A DNA stretch of 64,000 nucleotides from positions 62,001 through 126,000 of the forward strand of contig JADJOP010000043.1 in assembly GCA_016713735.1 (NCBI GenBank). Direction: 5' to 3'. The stretch is from Bryobacterales bacterium. Lineage in GTDB: Bacteria > Acidobacteriota > Terriglobia > Bryobacterales > Bryobacteraceae. Each line of letters starts with the position of its first letter. The first letter of the stretch is position 1. The translations under genes were made by a program, and so were the position numbers. The notes beneath the pieces were generated by a model that saw nothing but the letters and a program-made list of their open reading frames with translations, had not been told where the DNA came from and did not search any database. This document shows positions 1 to 10,256 of the stretch, piece by piece.

Positions 1-31
1 GGCGGGGTATGAGTATGAGGAGGTGACGTAG
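1..31 (+). CDS. C-terminal tail of an upstream gene (partial)
   Basis: An open frame entering from the left edge in frame 2 reads AGYEYEEVT and stops at TAG 29-31. The stop overlaps the GTG start of the next gene, as in a translationally coupled pair. DUF2442 genes often follow a DUF4160 gene, which would fit, but nine residues are too few to identify the product. Confidence 0.3.
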   Translation, partial: AGYEYEEVT

Positions 32-273
32 TGAGCGGCTCGGCGGAGCGGGAGTTCGCCACGGCGGTGGAGGCGTTGGCGGAAGGTCTGCGGATCACGA
101 TGCGGAGCGGTACGACGCTGATCCCGTGGGAAGAGTGTGGCGAGAAGGTGCGATCGGCCTGCGAGCGCGACCGGTTTGCCGTGCGGCTCAGCCCGTCAGG
201 CTATGGGGTCCACTGGCCTTTATTGGATGAGGATGTGACGGTGGCGGGATTACTGCACGGGTTCGCTGGGTAG
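31..273 (+). CDS. DUF2442-family protein
   Basis: This 80-residue protein ends with the pattern seen in DUF2442 proteins, a Gly-Tyr/Ile-x-x-His-Trp-Pro-x-Leu-Asp-Glu-Asp stretch followed by V-x-GLL. Here it reads YGVHWPLLDEDVTVAGLL at about residues 58-75. The start is GTG at 31, preceded by a GAGGAGG ribosome binding site at 17-23. The family has no firmly established biochemical role; it is commonly found next to DUF4160 genes and has been treated as toxin-antitoxin-like, which is only a suggestion here. Its end overlaps by 24 bases the end of the convergent small gene on the other strand. Confidence 0.7.
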   Translation: MSGSAEREFATAVEALAEGLRITMRSGTTLIPWEECGEKVRSACERDRFAVRLSPSGYGVHWPLLDEDVTVAGLLHGFAG

Positions 274-432
274 CGTGCTGGCGATGACCATGCCGAGTAT
301 GAAGCCGATGGTGCCGATGGTGAAGGCTGCCCATTGGATGGAGGAGCTTTGGAAGGGCTGGGTGACGGCGATGCCGAGGCCGGCGATTCCGACGACAAGT
401 CCGGCGATGGCGGCGTAGTGGCGAGAGGTCAT
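250..432 (-). CDS. Small two-helix membrane protein, hypothetical
   Basis: The 60-residue product starts MTSRHYAAIAGLVV and contains two hydrophobic stretches, about residues 8-24 and 36-53, separated by a polar turn (QPFQSSS), with a short polar tail. This looks like an inner-membrane hairpin protein. A longer reading of the same frame upstream is Pro/Ser-rich and is only the shadow of the neighbouring gene, so I start at the ATG at 432. Function is unknown. Confidence 0.5.
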   Translation of the reverse strand: MTSRHYAAIAGLVVGIAGLGIAVTQPFQSSSIQWAAFTIGTIGFILGMVIASTLPSEPVQ

Positions 433-499
433 GCTTCTGCGATTGTAGCGGACCGGGCCTGGGGCGGCGCGGAAGGGGGGAGCCGGGCGCATGGCGAGC

Positions 500-2814
500 C
501 TAGAAGACGTCGATGGTGACGCGGTTGGAGAGTTCGGCGTCGACTTCGACCTGGAACGCCAACTGGCCGGCGCCGCGGAGGCCGGGGGGGAGGGGGCCGA
601 TATTGATTTGGTCGAGGCCGGGGAATTGGCCTTGGGGGCCGGCGTAGAGGACGGGGATGTCGAGGCCGCGGAGGGAGACGCGGACGCGGTCGAGGGCGGA
701 GCGGTTGCGGAAGCCGGTGCCGTAGAGGACGAGGTAGAGGGGTTCGGAGGGGGAGCCGAGGTCGAGGGGGAGGTTGCGGAAGGTGCGGGCGGCCTCGTCG
801 TAGGCGAAGAGGGGGATGGAGGCGATGTCGCCGGAGGAGAGGAGGCGGTTGGCAAAGCCGGCGGCGACGCCGTTGCCGGTGGCGTTGGCGGTGAAGAGTC
901 CGGGGGCGACGGCGCGGATTTCGATGCGCTGGGCGGTGGGGGAGGTTCCTTCGGGGGTGGTGATGGAGAGCTGGGCGGTGCCGGCGGCGGCGCCTGAGGG
1001 GATGAGGAAGTTGATCTGGCCGGGGGAGACGAAGTAGAGCGGGGCGCGGAAGGCTGTGCCGCGGCTATCGCGGAGGGTGACGGAGGTTCCGGCGAGGGTT
1101 TCGGGGTAGGGCGGGTCGGCGATTTGGGTGGAGGCGGCGAGGCGCGTGCCTTTGAGGACGGCCCAGGAGTCAGGGGCGGCGGCGACGATGGGCAGCGGGG
1201 CGAGGGTGGCGCCATTGAAGACGGCGGTGGGGAGGGGGCGGGTGTCGTCGATGCGGACGGTGAAGAACTCGGCCACGGTACCGGAGCTCACGCGGACGCC
1301 GATGGTGGCGGGGAGTTGCCGGTGCGGAGGGTGGCGGTGGCGTTGCCGTCGGCGTCAGAGGCGGTGTTGGTGATGGTGGCTGAGCCGGAGATAACGGCCC
1401 AACGGACGGGCAGGAACTCATTGGTGGAGGGATTGGGCACGGGCTGGCCGTTGCCGTCGAGCACGCGCACAGTGAGGGGCAGGGCGATGTCGCGGTTGAG
1501 CGGGGTGAGCTGGTTGTCGCCGGAGACCTTGACGAGGCGGCGGGGGAGGACGGCGGGGTTGGCGATGGTGCGGACGCGGACGGAGTAGTTGGACTGCTGT
1601 TTGGCGGTGACTTCGAAGAGCAGGTTAGGGCCGGGCTCAAAGTGATGGGAGACCGAGCCGGGGCCGGTTTCAAAGGCGGCGTAGGCGTTGGGTTCGGGGG
1701 TGAGGCAGGAGCGGATCAGGGCGGGGCCGGTGGTTTTGGCGGGGCGAAGGCGGAAGGCGCCGTCGCCGGTGCCGATGGTGGAGTCGACGGAGTAGAGCAG
1801 GACGCCGGATTCGCAGAGGGCGGGGTCGAGGGTGTTGGATTCGCGGGCTTCCATCACGAAGGCGCGGGTGGGGGAGACGGGGACTACGGCGGCCTTGTTG
1901 CCGGTGGCGGTGTGGACGGGGGTGAGGGTGGATTCGCCGGAGCCGGTGGAGAGGCAGGTGATCTGGCTGGGTTCGATCCAGCCGAGTTTTTCTTTGTGCC
2001 AGGCGGTGAGGCCGAGGCCGGCGGACATGAGGTCCCAGCGGCCGAAGGGCTGGAGGGCTTCATCGAAGGTGTTGGCGTCGAGGAGGTAGAGATCCTGGAG
2101 GCCGAGGAGGTGGAGGTGTTCGTGGGCGAGGACGTCGGGGAAGCGAAGGCTGTTGGGGATGATGGTGAGGAAGCGGAGGTTGGCGCCGTCGGCCTGGGCG
2201 GCGACGTCGGGAAGGAGGACAAAAGCGCGGGCGGCGTCGATGGGGGCGCTTTGGGAGGCGATGAGGGTGACGAAGTCAAAGGAGTTGAAGGCGACGTCGG
2301 CGTCGGCGGCGGCGATGACATCGCGGTAGAAGGTGCGCAGGTCGCCGTAGGTGCGCATGGGGTAGGCGTTGAAGTCACGTGGCAGGAGGTACCACTTGTG
2401 GATGGGCGTGAGCTCGACGCGGAGTTTGTTGAAGGAGAGGTCGGCGAGCATTTTGTTGGAGGGCGGGCCGAGTTCGTCGTAGAGGGTTTGGGTGGATTTG
2501 TCGGTGGGTTGGGTGCGGGCGTTGGGGAACTCGATGAAGAGGAGGAGGCCGCGGAGGTTGCCGGTGGAGCGGAGGTGGTAGGTGTAGTCGGTGGCGGCGG
2601 CGGAGAAGAGGCCGGGATACTCGCCGGTGGACTGGAGGGCGCAGGGAGCGGGCGGGGCCTGGAGAGGTTGTGTGGCAGCTTTGGGGGGAGTGGCGGGGAC
2701 GCCGACGAAGACGTGACCGCGTTGGATGAGGCGGCCGTCGGGGGGCGTGTCAGCTGCGAAGATGGCCGTCGCGAAGAGGGCCGCTAACGGCAGTTTTGCC
2801 CTGGAATGCCGCAT
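500..2814 (-). CDS. Secreted M6-like metallopeptidase with TIGR03437-like C-terminal domain (frameshifted)
   Basis: Read from ATG 2814, the product begins with a signal peptide (MRHSRAKLPLAALFATAIFA) and carries the zinc-metallopeptidase motif HExxHxxGxxD (HEHLHLLGLQD, residues 231-241), typical of M6/immune-inhibitor-A-like secreted peptidases. A Big-1-like Ig segment follows (VRVLDGNGQPVPNPST). The first frame stops at 1288, while the next frame continues smoothly with a Solibacter-type C-terminal domain (VSPGQINFLIP and YAGPQGQFPGLDQINI). Restoring one base near 1309 gives TGNSPATIGVRVSSGTV across the junction and one protein of about 771 residues. The cause is either a sequencing error or a disabling mutation. 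An upstream ATG at 2832 is also possible. Divergent from the EthD gene with a 54-base gap. Confidence 0.75.
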
Positions 2815-2868
2815 GTTTCTTGAGCGTATCATGCAGGCGGGGAGGGGCTGGTGGGATACAATCCGTGC

Positions 2869-3180
2869 ATGGTTCGAGTCACTGCCTTTTATGCCCACGA
2901 CGAGGGCGCGCATTTCGATTGGGAGTATTACGTGAACAAGCATTTGCCGCTGGTGCGGGAGTTGCTGGGCGAGAAGCTGCTTGGCATGCAGGTGACCCGC
3001 GGGTTGATGGGGCTGTCGGCGGGGTTGCCGCCGATGTATGTGGCGATGGCGCAACTGGACTTTGAGTCGGCCGAGGTGCTGCAGGAATTGATGATGACGG
3101 CGGTGCCGAAGATTGTGGCCGATATACCGAACTACACGTCGATTGCGCTGCAGTTGCAGGTGAGCGAGGTGGTGGGGTAA
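2869..3180 (+). CDS. EthD-family protein
   Basis: The 103-residue protein matches the EthD family (first described with ethyl tert-butyl ether degradation). It has an N-terminal beta strand VTAFY, the segment HFDWEYYVNKHLPLV in which the family has a Y-x-x-x-HxP pattern, and a C-terminal region VADIPNYTSIALQLQVSEV. These are small ferredoxin-fold dimers related to ABM monooxygenases, usually of unknown substrate. I chose ATG 2869; an in-frame GTG at 2851 would add six residues not typical of the family. It stands alone between the metallopeptidase and the isc operon. Confidence 0.85.
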   Translation: MVRVTAFYAHDEGAHFDWEYYVNKHLPLVRELLGEKLLGMQVTRGLMGLSAGLPPMYVAMAQLDFESAEVLQELMMTAVPKIVADIPNYTSIALQLQVSEVVG

Positions 3181-3216
3181 GAGGGGGGCCGCACCCGGCC
3201 CGCCGCGGGCGGGGGA

Positions 3217-3233
3217 GGGGGGGGGGGGGGGGG
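3217..3233 (+). repeat. 17-base poly-G run beside a GC hairpin
   Basis: The gap between the convergent EthD and iscX genes holds an uninterrupted run of 17 G. It is preceded by a GC inverted repeat (CCCGCC, loop, GGCGGG at about 3200-3215). There is no T tract on either strand, so it is not a standard intrinsic terminator. The length of such a run is unreliable in most sequencing methods. Confidence 0.6.
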
Positions 3234-3252
3234 ATGCCGGCGGCGGGGGCGA

Positions 3253-3465
3253 CTACTGGTTGTCCTTGAACTCTTCGAGCCAGGCCATTTGGATGGCTTC
3301 GAGCTTGGCTTCGTTGGAGGCGGCGGGGTCGTCGTCGAAGTTGGCGAGTTCGGTGATGTGGCGGTGGAGGTCGGTGAAGCGGACGGCGAGCGGGTCCAGC
3401 GTGGGGTGGGCTTCGTAGAGTTCGATGCCGATGTCTTCGAAGTCGCTCCAGGTGAGTTTTTTCAT
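3253..3465 (-). CDS. iscX: Fe-S assembly protein IscX
   Basis: The 70-residue protein is a clear IscX (YfhJ). It is an acidic helical protein with the signature LTWSDFEDIGIELYEAHPTLDP, the central VRFTDLHRHI and the C-terminal DDDPAASNEAKLEAIQMAWLEEF (residues run across 44-66). In characterized bacteria IscX binds IscS and iron near the active-site loop and modulates cluster assembly. It is the last gene of the isc operon, 31 bases after hscA. The fdx ferredoxin gene that lies between hscA and iscX in proteobacteria is absent here. Length and sequence are as expected. Confidence 0.95.
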   Translation of the reverse strand: MKKLTWSDFEDIGIELYEAHPTLDPLAVRFTDLHRHITELANFDDDPAASNEAKLEAIQMAWLEEFKDNQ

Positions 3466-3496
3466 GGGGGTCTCCTTGGGGGGATGGGTGGACCGC

Positions 3497-5341
<1,845 letters not shown>

Positions 5342-5854
5342 TTAGGAGTCCAGTGCTTTTCGCGCGTCGCGGACGAGGTTGGCGATGTATTTGCGGCGGT
5401 TGAGCGAGGCGCGTACGGGTTGCAGGGTATCGGGGGTGGGTTGCGCGTCCCAGGCGGCGAACTGGGAGGCGAGCTGCGCGTCGACGGCGGCCTGCATCTG
5501 TTCGAACTGGGCGAGCGAGCGGGTGATCTGGGCGTGGTCGGCCTCTTCGAGGGCCATGTTGAGATCGAGGACCTCTTCGAGCAGGTCGGCCGGGACGTCT
5601 TTGCCGCGCTGGGTGGAGGCCTCGAGGCCGTTTTGCGCGAGGACGTATTCGGCGCGGGCGACGGGGTCGCGGAGGGTGCGGAAGGCGTCGTTGAGCAGAG
5701 CGGTCATTTCGAGAGCCTGGGCCTGTTCAGGGGCGGACTTGGTGGAGAAGCGATCGGGGTGCCACTGGCGGCTGCGCTGGTAAAAGCGCTGCTGCAGATC
5801 AGCGGCGTCGAGCGTGAGACGCGGCTCCAAACCGAGGGCTTCGAAGTATCGCAC
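5342..5854 (-). CDS. hscB: J-domain co-chaperone HscB
   Basis: The 170-residue protein has the HscB layout. An N-terminal J domain begins MRYFEALGLEPRLTLDAADL and carries the essential HPD tripeptide at residues 32-34 within RQWHPDRF. A C-terminal three-helix bundle (about residues 90-170) docks IscU. It stimulates the ATPase of HscA and delivers IscU to it. It lies between iscA (8-base gap) and hscA (no gap), so it is translated in the same operon. The Zn-binding cysteines found at the N-terminus of some HscB proteins are absent. Confidence 0.93.
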   Translation of the reverse strand: MRYFEALGLEPRLTLDAADLQQRFYQRSRQWHPDRFSTKSAPEQAQALEMTALLNDAFRTLRDPVARAEYVLAQNGLEASTQRGKDVPADLLEEVLDLNMALEEADHAQITRSLAQFEQMQAAVDAQLASQFAAWDAQPTPDTLQPVRASLNRRKYIANLVRDARKALDS

Positions 5855-5862
5855 TGGCGCGC

Positions 5863-6225
5863 TCAGGCAGAGAACGACGAACCGCAGCCGCAGCTTTTGG
5901 TGGCGTGCGGGTTTTCAAAGGCGAAGCCGGAGTACATGAGGGATTCCTTGTAGTCGAGCGTCATGCCGTTGAGGAAGAGCATGCTTTTGGGGTCGACGAA
6001 GACTTTGACGTCGCCGAACTCGAAGACATGGTCGCGGGCGCGGGGCTGGGGATCGTACTTGAACTGGTAGCTCAAGCCGGAGCAGCCGCCGCCGAGGACG
6101 CCGAGGCGCAAGCCGCCGCCGGAGACGCCTTCCTTGGTGAAAGCGGCGCGGATCTTCTCCACGGCCTTGGGCGTGACGGTGATGGACAGGGCGGCTTGCG
6201 TCGGAGTTTCCACGGCTGCACTCAT
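5863..6225 (-). CDS. iscA: A-type Fe-S carrier IscA
   Basis: The 120-residue A-type carrier (HesB/IscA family) has the three conserved cysteines that bind iron or a cluster: Cys48 in GGGCSGLSY, and Cys112 and Cys114 in SCGCGSSF near the C-terminus. It is thought to accept clusters from IscU and pass [4Fe-4S] clusters to targets. It starts one base after the iscU stop. The N-terminal 12 residues are an extension beyond the usual core. Confidence 0.95.
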   Translation of the reverse strand: MSAAVETPTQAALSITVTPKAVEKIRAAFTKEGVSGGGLRLGVLGGGCSGLSYQFKYDPQPRARDHVFEFGDVKVFVDPKSMLFLNGMTLDYKESLMYSGFAFENPHATKSCGCGSSFSA

Positions 6226-6226
6226 T

Positions 6227-6637
6227 TTACGCCTCCACGCCGGCGGTTTTGGGGGTGGACGCCTTGGCCTTGTAGTCGTTGATGGCGGCCTTGATGGCGT
6301 CTTCGGCGAGCACCGAGCAGTGGATCTTCACCGGGGGCAGGCTGAGCTCGTTGACGATGTCGGTGTTCTTGATGGCGAGGGCTTCGTCGACGGTTTTGCC
6401 TTTGAGCCACTCGGTAGCGAGCGACGAGCTGGCGATGGCCGAGCCGCAGCCGAAGGTTTTGAACTTCGCCTCGTCGATGACGCCGGTCGAGTCATTCACC
6501 TTGATCTGCAGCTTCATGACGTCGCCGCACTCGGGGGCGCCGACGATGCCGGTGCCGACGGTGGGGTCGGCTTTGTCGAGCGAGCCGACGTTGCGCGGGT
6601 TGTTGTAGTGGTCGAGGACCTTATCGGAATAGGCCAT
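6227..6637 (-). CDS. iscU: Fe-S scaffold IscU
   Basis: The 136-residue scaffold protein has all expected ligands: Cys37 (APECGD, with Asp39), Cys64 (FGCGSA), and His106-Cys107 (KIHCSVL). The HscA recognition motif LPPVK is at residues 100-104. It receives sulfur from IscS and assembles [2Fe-2S] clusters before handing them to IscA via HscBA. It lies 24 bases after iscS. It is of the true IscU type, without a SufU-type insertion. Confidence 0.97.
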   Translation of the reverse strand: MAYSDKVLDHYNNPRNVGSLDKADPTVGTGIVGAPECGDVMKLQIKVNDSTGVIDEAKFKTFGCGSAIASSSLATEWLKGKTVDEALAIKNTDIVNELSLPPVKIHCSVLAEDAIKAAINDYKAKASTPKTAGVEA

Positions 6638-6661
6638 GATGTTGTTCCTCCCAGTTGGCTG

Positions 6662-7876
6662 TTAGTGGGCTGTCCATTGGACTTTGGTCAGGTCGATGCC
6701 TTCTTTCACCATCTCGTAGAGAGGGGAAAGCTCGCGGAGCTTCCTGACGACGCTGATGACTTTGTCGGCCGTGTAGTCGATTTCCTCTTCGGTATTGAAG
6801 CGGCCGATACCGAAGCGGATGCTGGAGTGGGCCAGATCGTCGCCGGCGCCGAGGGCTTTCAGGACGTAGCTGGGCTCGAGGGTGGCCGAGGTGCAGGCCG
6901 AGCCGCTGGAGACGGCGACGTCGTTGATGCCCATGAGAAGCGATTCGCCTTCGACGTAGGCGAAGCTGATGTTGAGATTGTTGGGCAGGCGGTGGGTGAG
7001 CGAGCCGTTGATGAAGGTCTCGTCGAGGGCGGCCATGAACTTGTCCTTGAGGCGGTCGCGGAGGGCGGCCATGCGGACGGACTCTTCGGCCATTTCCTTT
7101 TGGGCGATGGCGCAGGCCTTGCCGAGGCCGACGATGCCGGGGACGTTGAGGGTGCCGGAGCGCATGCCGCGTTCGTGGCCGCCACCGTCGATTTGGGCGG
7201 TGAGCTGGACGCGCGGGTTACGGCGGCGGACGTAGAGGGCGCCGACGCCCTTGGGTCCATAGACCTTGTGGCCGGAGATGGACATGAGGTCGATGTTGTC
7301 GGTGATGACGTTGACGGGAATTTTGCCGACGGCCTGGACGGCGTCGCAGTGGAAGAGCACGCCGCGCTCTTTGCAGAGCTTGCCGATTTCGGCGACCGGC
7401 TGGATGACGCCGATTTCGTTGTTGGCGTACATGATGCTGACGAGGATGGTTTTGTCGGTGATGGCCTCGCGCAGCATGTCGAGATCGATGAGGCCGTCCT
7501 GCATGACAGGGAGGAAGGTGACGCGGCAGCCGCGCTTTTCCAGGTGTTTGCAGGTGTCGAGAGTGGCCTTGTGTTCGGTGGCGGCGGTGATGATGTGGTT
7601 GCCGCGCTCGGCGTACATTTCGGCGACGCCCTTGATGGCGAGGTTGGTGGATTCGGTGGCGCCGCTGGTGAAGATGATCTCTTTCGAGTTGGCGCCGATG
7701 AGGCTGGCGATCTGTTTGCGGCCGGTTTCGACGGCTTCCTCGGCGGCCCAGCCGAAGGCGTGGTTGCGGCTGGCGGCGTTGCCGAACTGATCCTGGAAGT
7801 AGGGCAGCATGGCTTCGAGCACGCGAGGGTCAAGCGGCGTGGTGGCGTGGTTGTCGAGATAGATGGGGAACTTCAT
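6662..7876 (-). CDS. iscS: Cysteine desulfurase IscS
   Basis: Started at ATG 7876, the protein has 404 residues. The start MKFPIYLDNHATTPLDPRV is canonical. Upstream in-frame codons give a low-complexity Arg/His-rich leader and are rejected. Lys204 in SGHKVYGPKG is the PLP-binding lysine, His102 in TEHKA is the base, and Cys328 in SSGSACTSA is the persulfide cysteine on the mobile loop. It removes sulfur from L-cysteine for IscU. The ATG overlaps the iscR stop codon (ATGA), giving translational coupling. Confidence 0.96.
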   Translation of the reverse strand: MKFPIYLDNHATTPLDPRVLEAMLPYFQDQFGNAASRNHAFGWAAEEAVETGRKQIASLIGANSKEIIFTSGATESTNLAIKGVAEMYAERGNHIITAATEHKATLDTCKHLEKRGCRVTFLPVMQDGLIDLDMLREAITDKTILVSIMYANNEIGVIQPVAEIGKLCKERGVLFHCDAVQAVGKIPVNVITDNIDLMSISGHKVYGPKGVGALYVRRRNPRVQLTAQIDGGGHERGMRSGTLNVPGIVGLGKACAIAQKEMAEESVRMAALRDRLKDKFMAALDETFINGSLTHRLPNNLNISFAYVEGESLLMGINDVAVSSGSACTSATLEPSYVLKALGAGDDLAHSSIRFGIGRFNTEEEIDYTADKVISVVRKLRELSPLYEMVKEGIDLTKVQWTAH

Positions 7877-8370
7877 TGGGTCAGTTTCCTTACAGTAGAT
7901 GCAGCCGTGGCGGCGGCGGGATGAATGGCGATGAGGGGTGTGGCGGCCAAGGGGCCGCGGTCGGCACTGAGATCGGCGACGGTGGTGTTTTCGAGCAGAC
8001 TGAGGATGCCTTCGTGCACTTTGCGGAGGGGCGACTTGACGGTGCATGTGTCAAATTGCTCACACTCGCCGCCTTCGTGGGTGAAGCAGGAGGTGAGAAT
8101 GACGGGGCCGTCGATGGCGCGGATGACCTCGAGGGTGGTGATGCGGTCAGCCGGGCGGGCCAGGCGGTAGCCGCCACGGGTGCCCTGTTCCGAGTTCAGG
8201 AAGCCGCCTTTGGCGAGAATTTGCAGCACTTTGGAGAGTAGTGGGAGGGGGATGCGATAGGCGGTGGAGATTTCCTTGGCGGAGGCGGAAGCCGAGGTCT
8301 CGTCGCCGGCGATGGCCAGGTGGCGGAGGGCGATGAGGCCGTAGTCGGAACGTTTGGTCAGCTTCAGCAT
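7873..8370 (-). CDS. iscR: Rrf2-family Fe-S-responsive repressor IscR
   Basis: The 165-residue protein begins with an Rrf2 winged-helix domain (MLKLTKRSDYGLIALRHLA, then GGYRLAR in the wing). It carries three cysteines at 95, 103 and 109 that correspond to the cluster-binding cysteines of IscR, though the first spacing is C-x7-C rather than C-x5-C. With a [2Fe-2S] cluster IscR represses its own operon. First gene of the isc operon; two matching palindromes lie between the promoter and the start. The C-terminal tail is Ala-rich and variable. Confidence 0.93.
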   Translation of the reverse strand: MLKLTKRSDYGLIALRHLAIAGDETSASASAKEISTAYRIPLPLLSKVLQILAKGGFLNSEQGTRGGYRLARPADRITTLEVIRAIDGPVILTSCFTHEGGECEQFDTCTVKSPLRKVHEGILSLLENTTVADLSADRGPLAATPLIAIHPAAATAASTVRKLTQ

Positions 8371-8382
8371 GTGTCGAACAGG

Positions 8383-8414
8383 GACAGATTCAGTCCACTA
8401 AGACTGATCTAGTC
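8383..8414 (-). promoter_or_regulatory. Two tandem IscR-like operator palindromes
   Basis: Two near-identical 13-base dyads, GACAGATTCAGTC (8383-8395) and GACTGATCTAGTC (8402-8414), lie 19 bases apart start to start, i.e. about two helical turns, so on the same face of the DNA. Both have GAC at the left and AGTC at the right, resembling the core of cluster-dependent (type 1) IscR/Rrf2 sites. They sit just downstream of the predicted -10 box of the iscR promoter, a position suited to autorepression. Confidence 0.7.
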
Positions 8415-8421
8415 CTATTTC

Positions 8422-8450
8422 AGGTTAGCATCGTGGTGGGGGAGCGTCAA
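8422..8450 (-). promoter_or_regulatory. Sigma-70-type promoter of the isc operon
   Basis: Read on the minus strand, TTGACG (8445-8450) is followed after exactly 17 bases by TAACCT (8422-8427). Transcription would start near 8415, within or beside the operator palindromes and about 45 bases before the iscR ATG. It is the only convincing promoter found for the seven-gene operon. Confidence 0.65.
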
Positions 8451-8630
8451 CGGCGGTGGGCACGCATTTCCGTCAAATGGTTGTAAATCAATGGAAATTT
8501 TAGGATTTATCGGGCTGTGACGAGGCGGGTGGGGAGGACTGGCGGGCAGGCGGTACGGGGTGCAAACGGCGGCTCAGTCTGTCAAAATGGGTGAGCCTCG
8601 CTGTACACGTTGGGTGGGCGACCTAACAGA

Positions 8631-10013
8631 ATGAGACCGTTCCTACAATTAATTCCGGCGCCGGTGATGGGGGCGCTGGTGTGCGAAGTGGTTCTCACGA
8701 CGTGCGCTTACACCGCGGCGGCGTATCTGCATGCCGACATCGACGCCACAGTGTGGTTGTTGTACGAGAACGGGTTGCTGCGCATTGGGCTGATGGTGGT
8801 GGGGATCGTACTGGGCCTGTATTTGTTGGATTTATATGACCATCTGCGGGTCACCTCGCGTGTGGCCCTCGTGCAACAGATGTCGCTGGTGTTTGGGTTT
8901 GCGTTTCTGATGCAAGCGCTGCTCAGCTATCTCCAGCCGGAGCTGGTGTTGCCGCGGTGGATGATGATGACGGGCAGCCTGACGCTGCTGGTGATTCTGC
9001 CGTTGTGGCGCATTGCGTTATCGGGAGCGTTGACGGGGAACCTGGCGGGGGACCGGGTGTTGATGTTGGGGGCGAGTCCGGTGTCGATGCAGATTGCCGA
9101 ACAGATTCGCAAGCGGCCGGAGCTGGGGTTGACCTATGTCGGTTATGTGGATGACGAGGCGGCCGAGGGGGAGGGCGGGGAGTGGCGGTTGGGGACCGTG
9201 GCGGAGCTACGGAAGGTGGTGGACGAGCAGAAGGTGAACCGGATTGTGGTGGGGTTGCGCGAGCACCGGGCGAAGATGCCGGTGTATGAATTGTTGGACC
9301 TGGGGTTTGCGGGCGTGCAGATTGAGGAAGCGGCGACGTCGTTTGAGGGTGTGTTTCAGCGAGTGTGCACGGAGCAGATCCGGCCGTCGCAATTGATCTT
9401 TTCGACGCGGTTGGGGCCGGGGCCGCTGATGGTGCGGGTGCAGTCGATCTACTCATGGGTGATTGCGCTGGTGGCGCTGGTGCTGGCGGCGCCGGTGATG
9501 GTGGTGGCGGCGATTCTGGTAAAGGTGACTTCGCCGGGGCCGGCGCTGTACAAGCAGAGCCGCGTTGGTTTGAACGGGGAGGCGTTCACGATCTACAAAT
9601 TCCGTTCGATGCGGGCCGACGCCGAGGCCAAGACGGGGGCGGTGTGGGCGCAGAAGAACGACCCGCGGATTACGCCGCTGGGGCGGTTTCTGCGGAAGTC
9701 GCGGATTGACGAGCTGCCGCAGTTGTTCAACGTGTTGCGCGGGGAGATGTCGGTGGTGGGTCCGCGGCCGGAGCGTCCGGAGTTTGTGGCGACGTTGTCG
9801 GAGCAGATTCCGTATTACCGGCAGCGGCATGTGGTGAGGCCGGGGATCACGGGGTGGGCGCAGATCAACCACAAGTATGGCGACACGATCGAGGACACGG
9901 TGAAGAAGCTGGAGTACGACCTTTACTACATCAAGAACCTGTCGCCGACGCTGGATCTGCTGGTGATGTTCCATACGGCGAAGGTGATGCTGCTGTCGCG
10001 CGGGGCGCAGTAG
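8631..10013 (+). CDS. Exosortase/PEP-CTERM-associated sugar transferase (EpsB-like)
   Basis: The 460-residue membrane protein has an N-terminal block of four to five hydrophobic helices (about residues 10-125), a Rossmann-like middle (VLMLGASPVSMQIAEQIRK), another helix near 275, and the C-terminal bacterial sugar transferase domain with KFRSMRADAEAKTGAVW, DELPQLFNVLRGEMSVVGP and PRPERPEFV. It fits polyprenyl glycosylphosphotransferases that start exopolysaccharide repeat units on undecaprenyl phosphate, and the AVWAQKNDPRIT segment fits the EpsB subgroup found with exosortase loci (TIGR03013-like). I chose ATG 8631; a TTG at 8610 would add seven residues. No other polysaccharide gene is adjacent in the window. 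Confidence 0.85.
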   Translation: MRPFLQLIPAPVMGALVCEVVLTTCAYTAAAYLHADIDATVWLLYENGLLRIGLMVVGIVLGLYLLDLYDHLRVTSRVALVQQMSLVFGFAFLMQALLSYLQPELVLPRWMMMTGSLTLLVILPLWRIALSGALTGNLAGDRVLMLGASPVSMQIAEQIRKRPELGLTYVGYVDDEAAEGEGGEWRLGTVAELRKVVDEQKVNRIVVGLREHRAKMPVYELLDLGFAGVQIEEAATSFEGVFQRVCTEQIRPSQLIFSTRLGPGPLMVRVQSIYSWVIALVALVLAAPVMVVAAILVKVTSPGPALYKQSRVGLNGEAFTIYKFRSMRADAEAKTGAVWAQKNDPRITPLGRFLRKSRIDELPQLFNVLRGEMSVVGPRPERPEFVATLSEQIPYYRQRHVVRPGITGWAQINHKYGDTIEDTVKKLEYDLYYIKNLSPTLDLLVMFHTAKVMLLSRGAQ

Positions 10014-10071
10014 AGGCGGCCTGCAGTGGAGGCGCCTGAAGGGGTTGGGTTAGAATAGAGGCTGCTCCGGT

Positions 10072-10146
10072 GCGGGAGTAACTCAGTGGTAGAGTCACAG
10101 CCTTCCAAGCTGTTGGTCGTGGGTTCGATTCCCATCTCCCGCTCCA
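10072..10146 (+). tRNA. tRNA-Gly (anticodon TCC)
   Basis: A full cloverleaf is visible. The acceptor stem pairs GCGGGAG (10072-10078) with CTCCCGC (10136-10142). The anticodon stem ACAGC/GCTGT flanks the loop CTTCCAA with anticodon TCC at 10104-10106. The T arm contains GGTTCGATTCC. The discriminator is T and the CCA end is encoded (10144-10146). A TAGAAT hexamer about 16 bases upstream may be the -10 box. Confidence 0.95.
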
Positions 10147-10256
10147 TTCTGGAGCAGTCCCCACGCTGATTCGGAGCGTCCGCTCCTGTAGAATGTTCCG
10201 GTCGCCATGCCCACGGTGAGTTGTATCTGCCGGGCGAGGCGGGAAAGGACCATTCG

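Noticed and set aside
3181..3252. Intrinsic terminator between EthD and iscX
   Set aside because: A GC stem exists but there is no T tract on either strand.
7877..8047. IscS starting 57 codons upstream
   Set aside because: The extension is Arg/His-rich and overlaps iscR in another frame; starting at 7876 gives the exact canonical length of 404 residues.
8451..8630. Sigma-54 promoter before the sugar transferase gene
   Set aside because: A GGCACG-like element is present, but the GG/GC spacing needed for a -24/-12 promoter is not met; nothing else convincing was seen in this gap.
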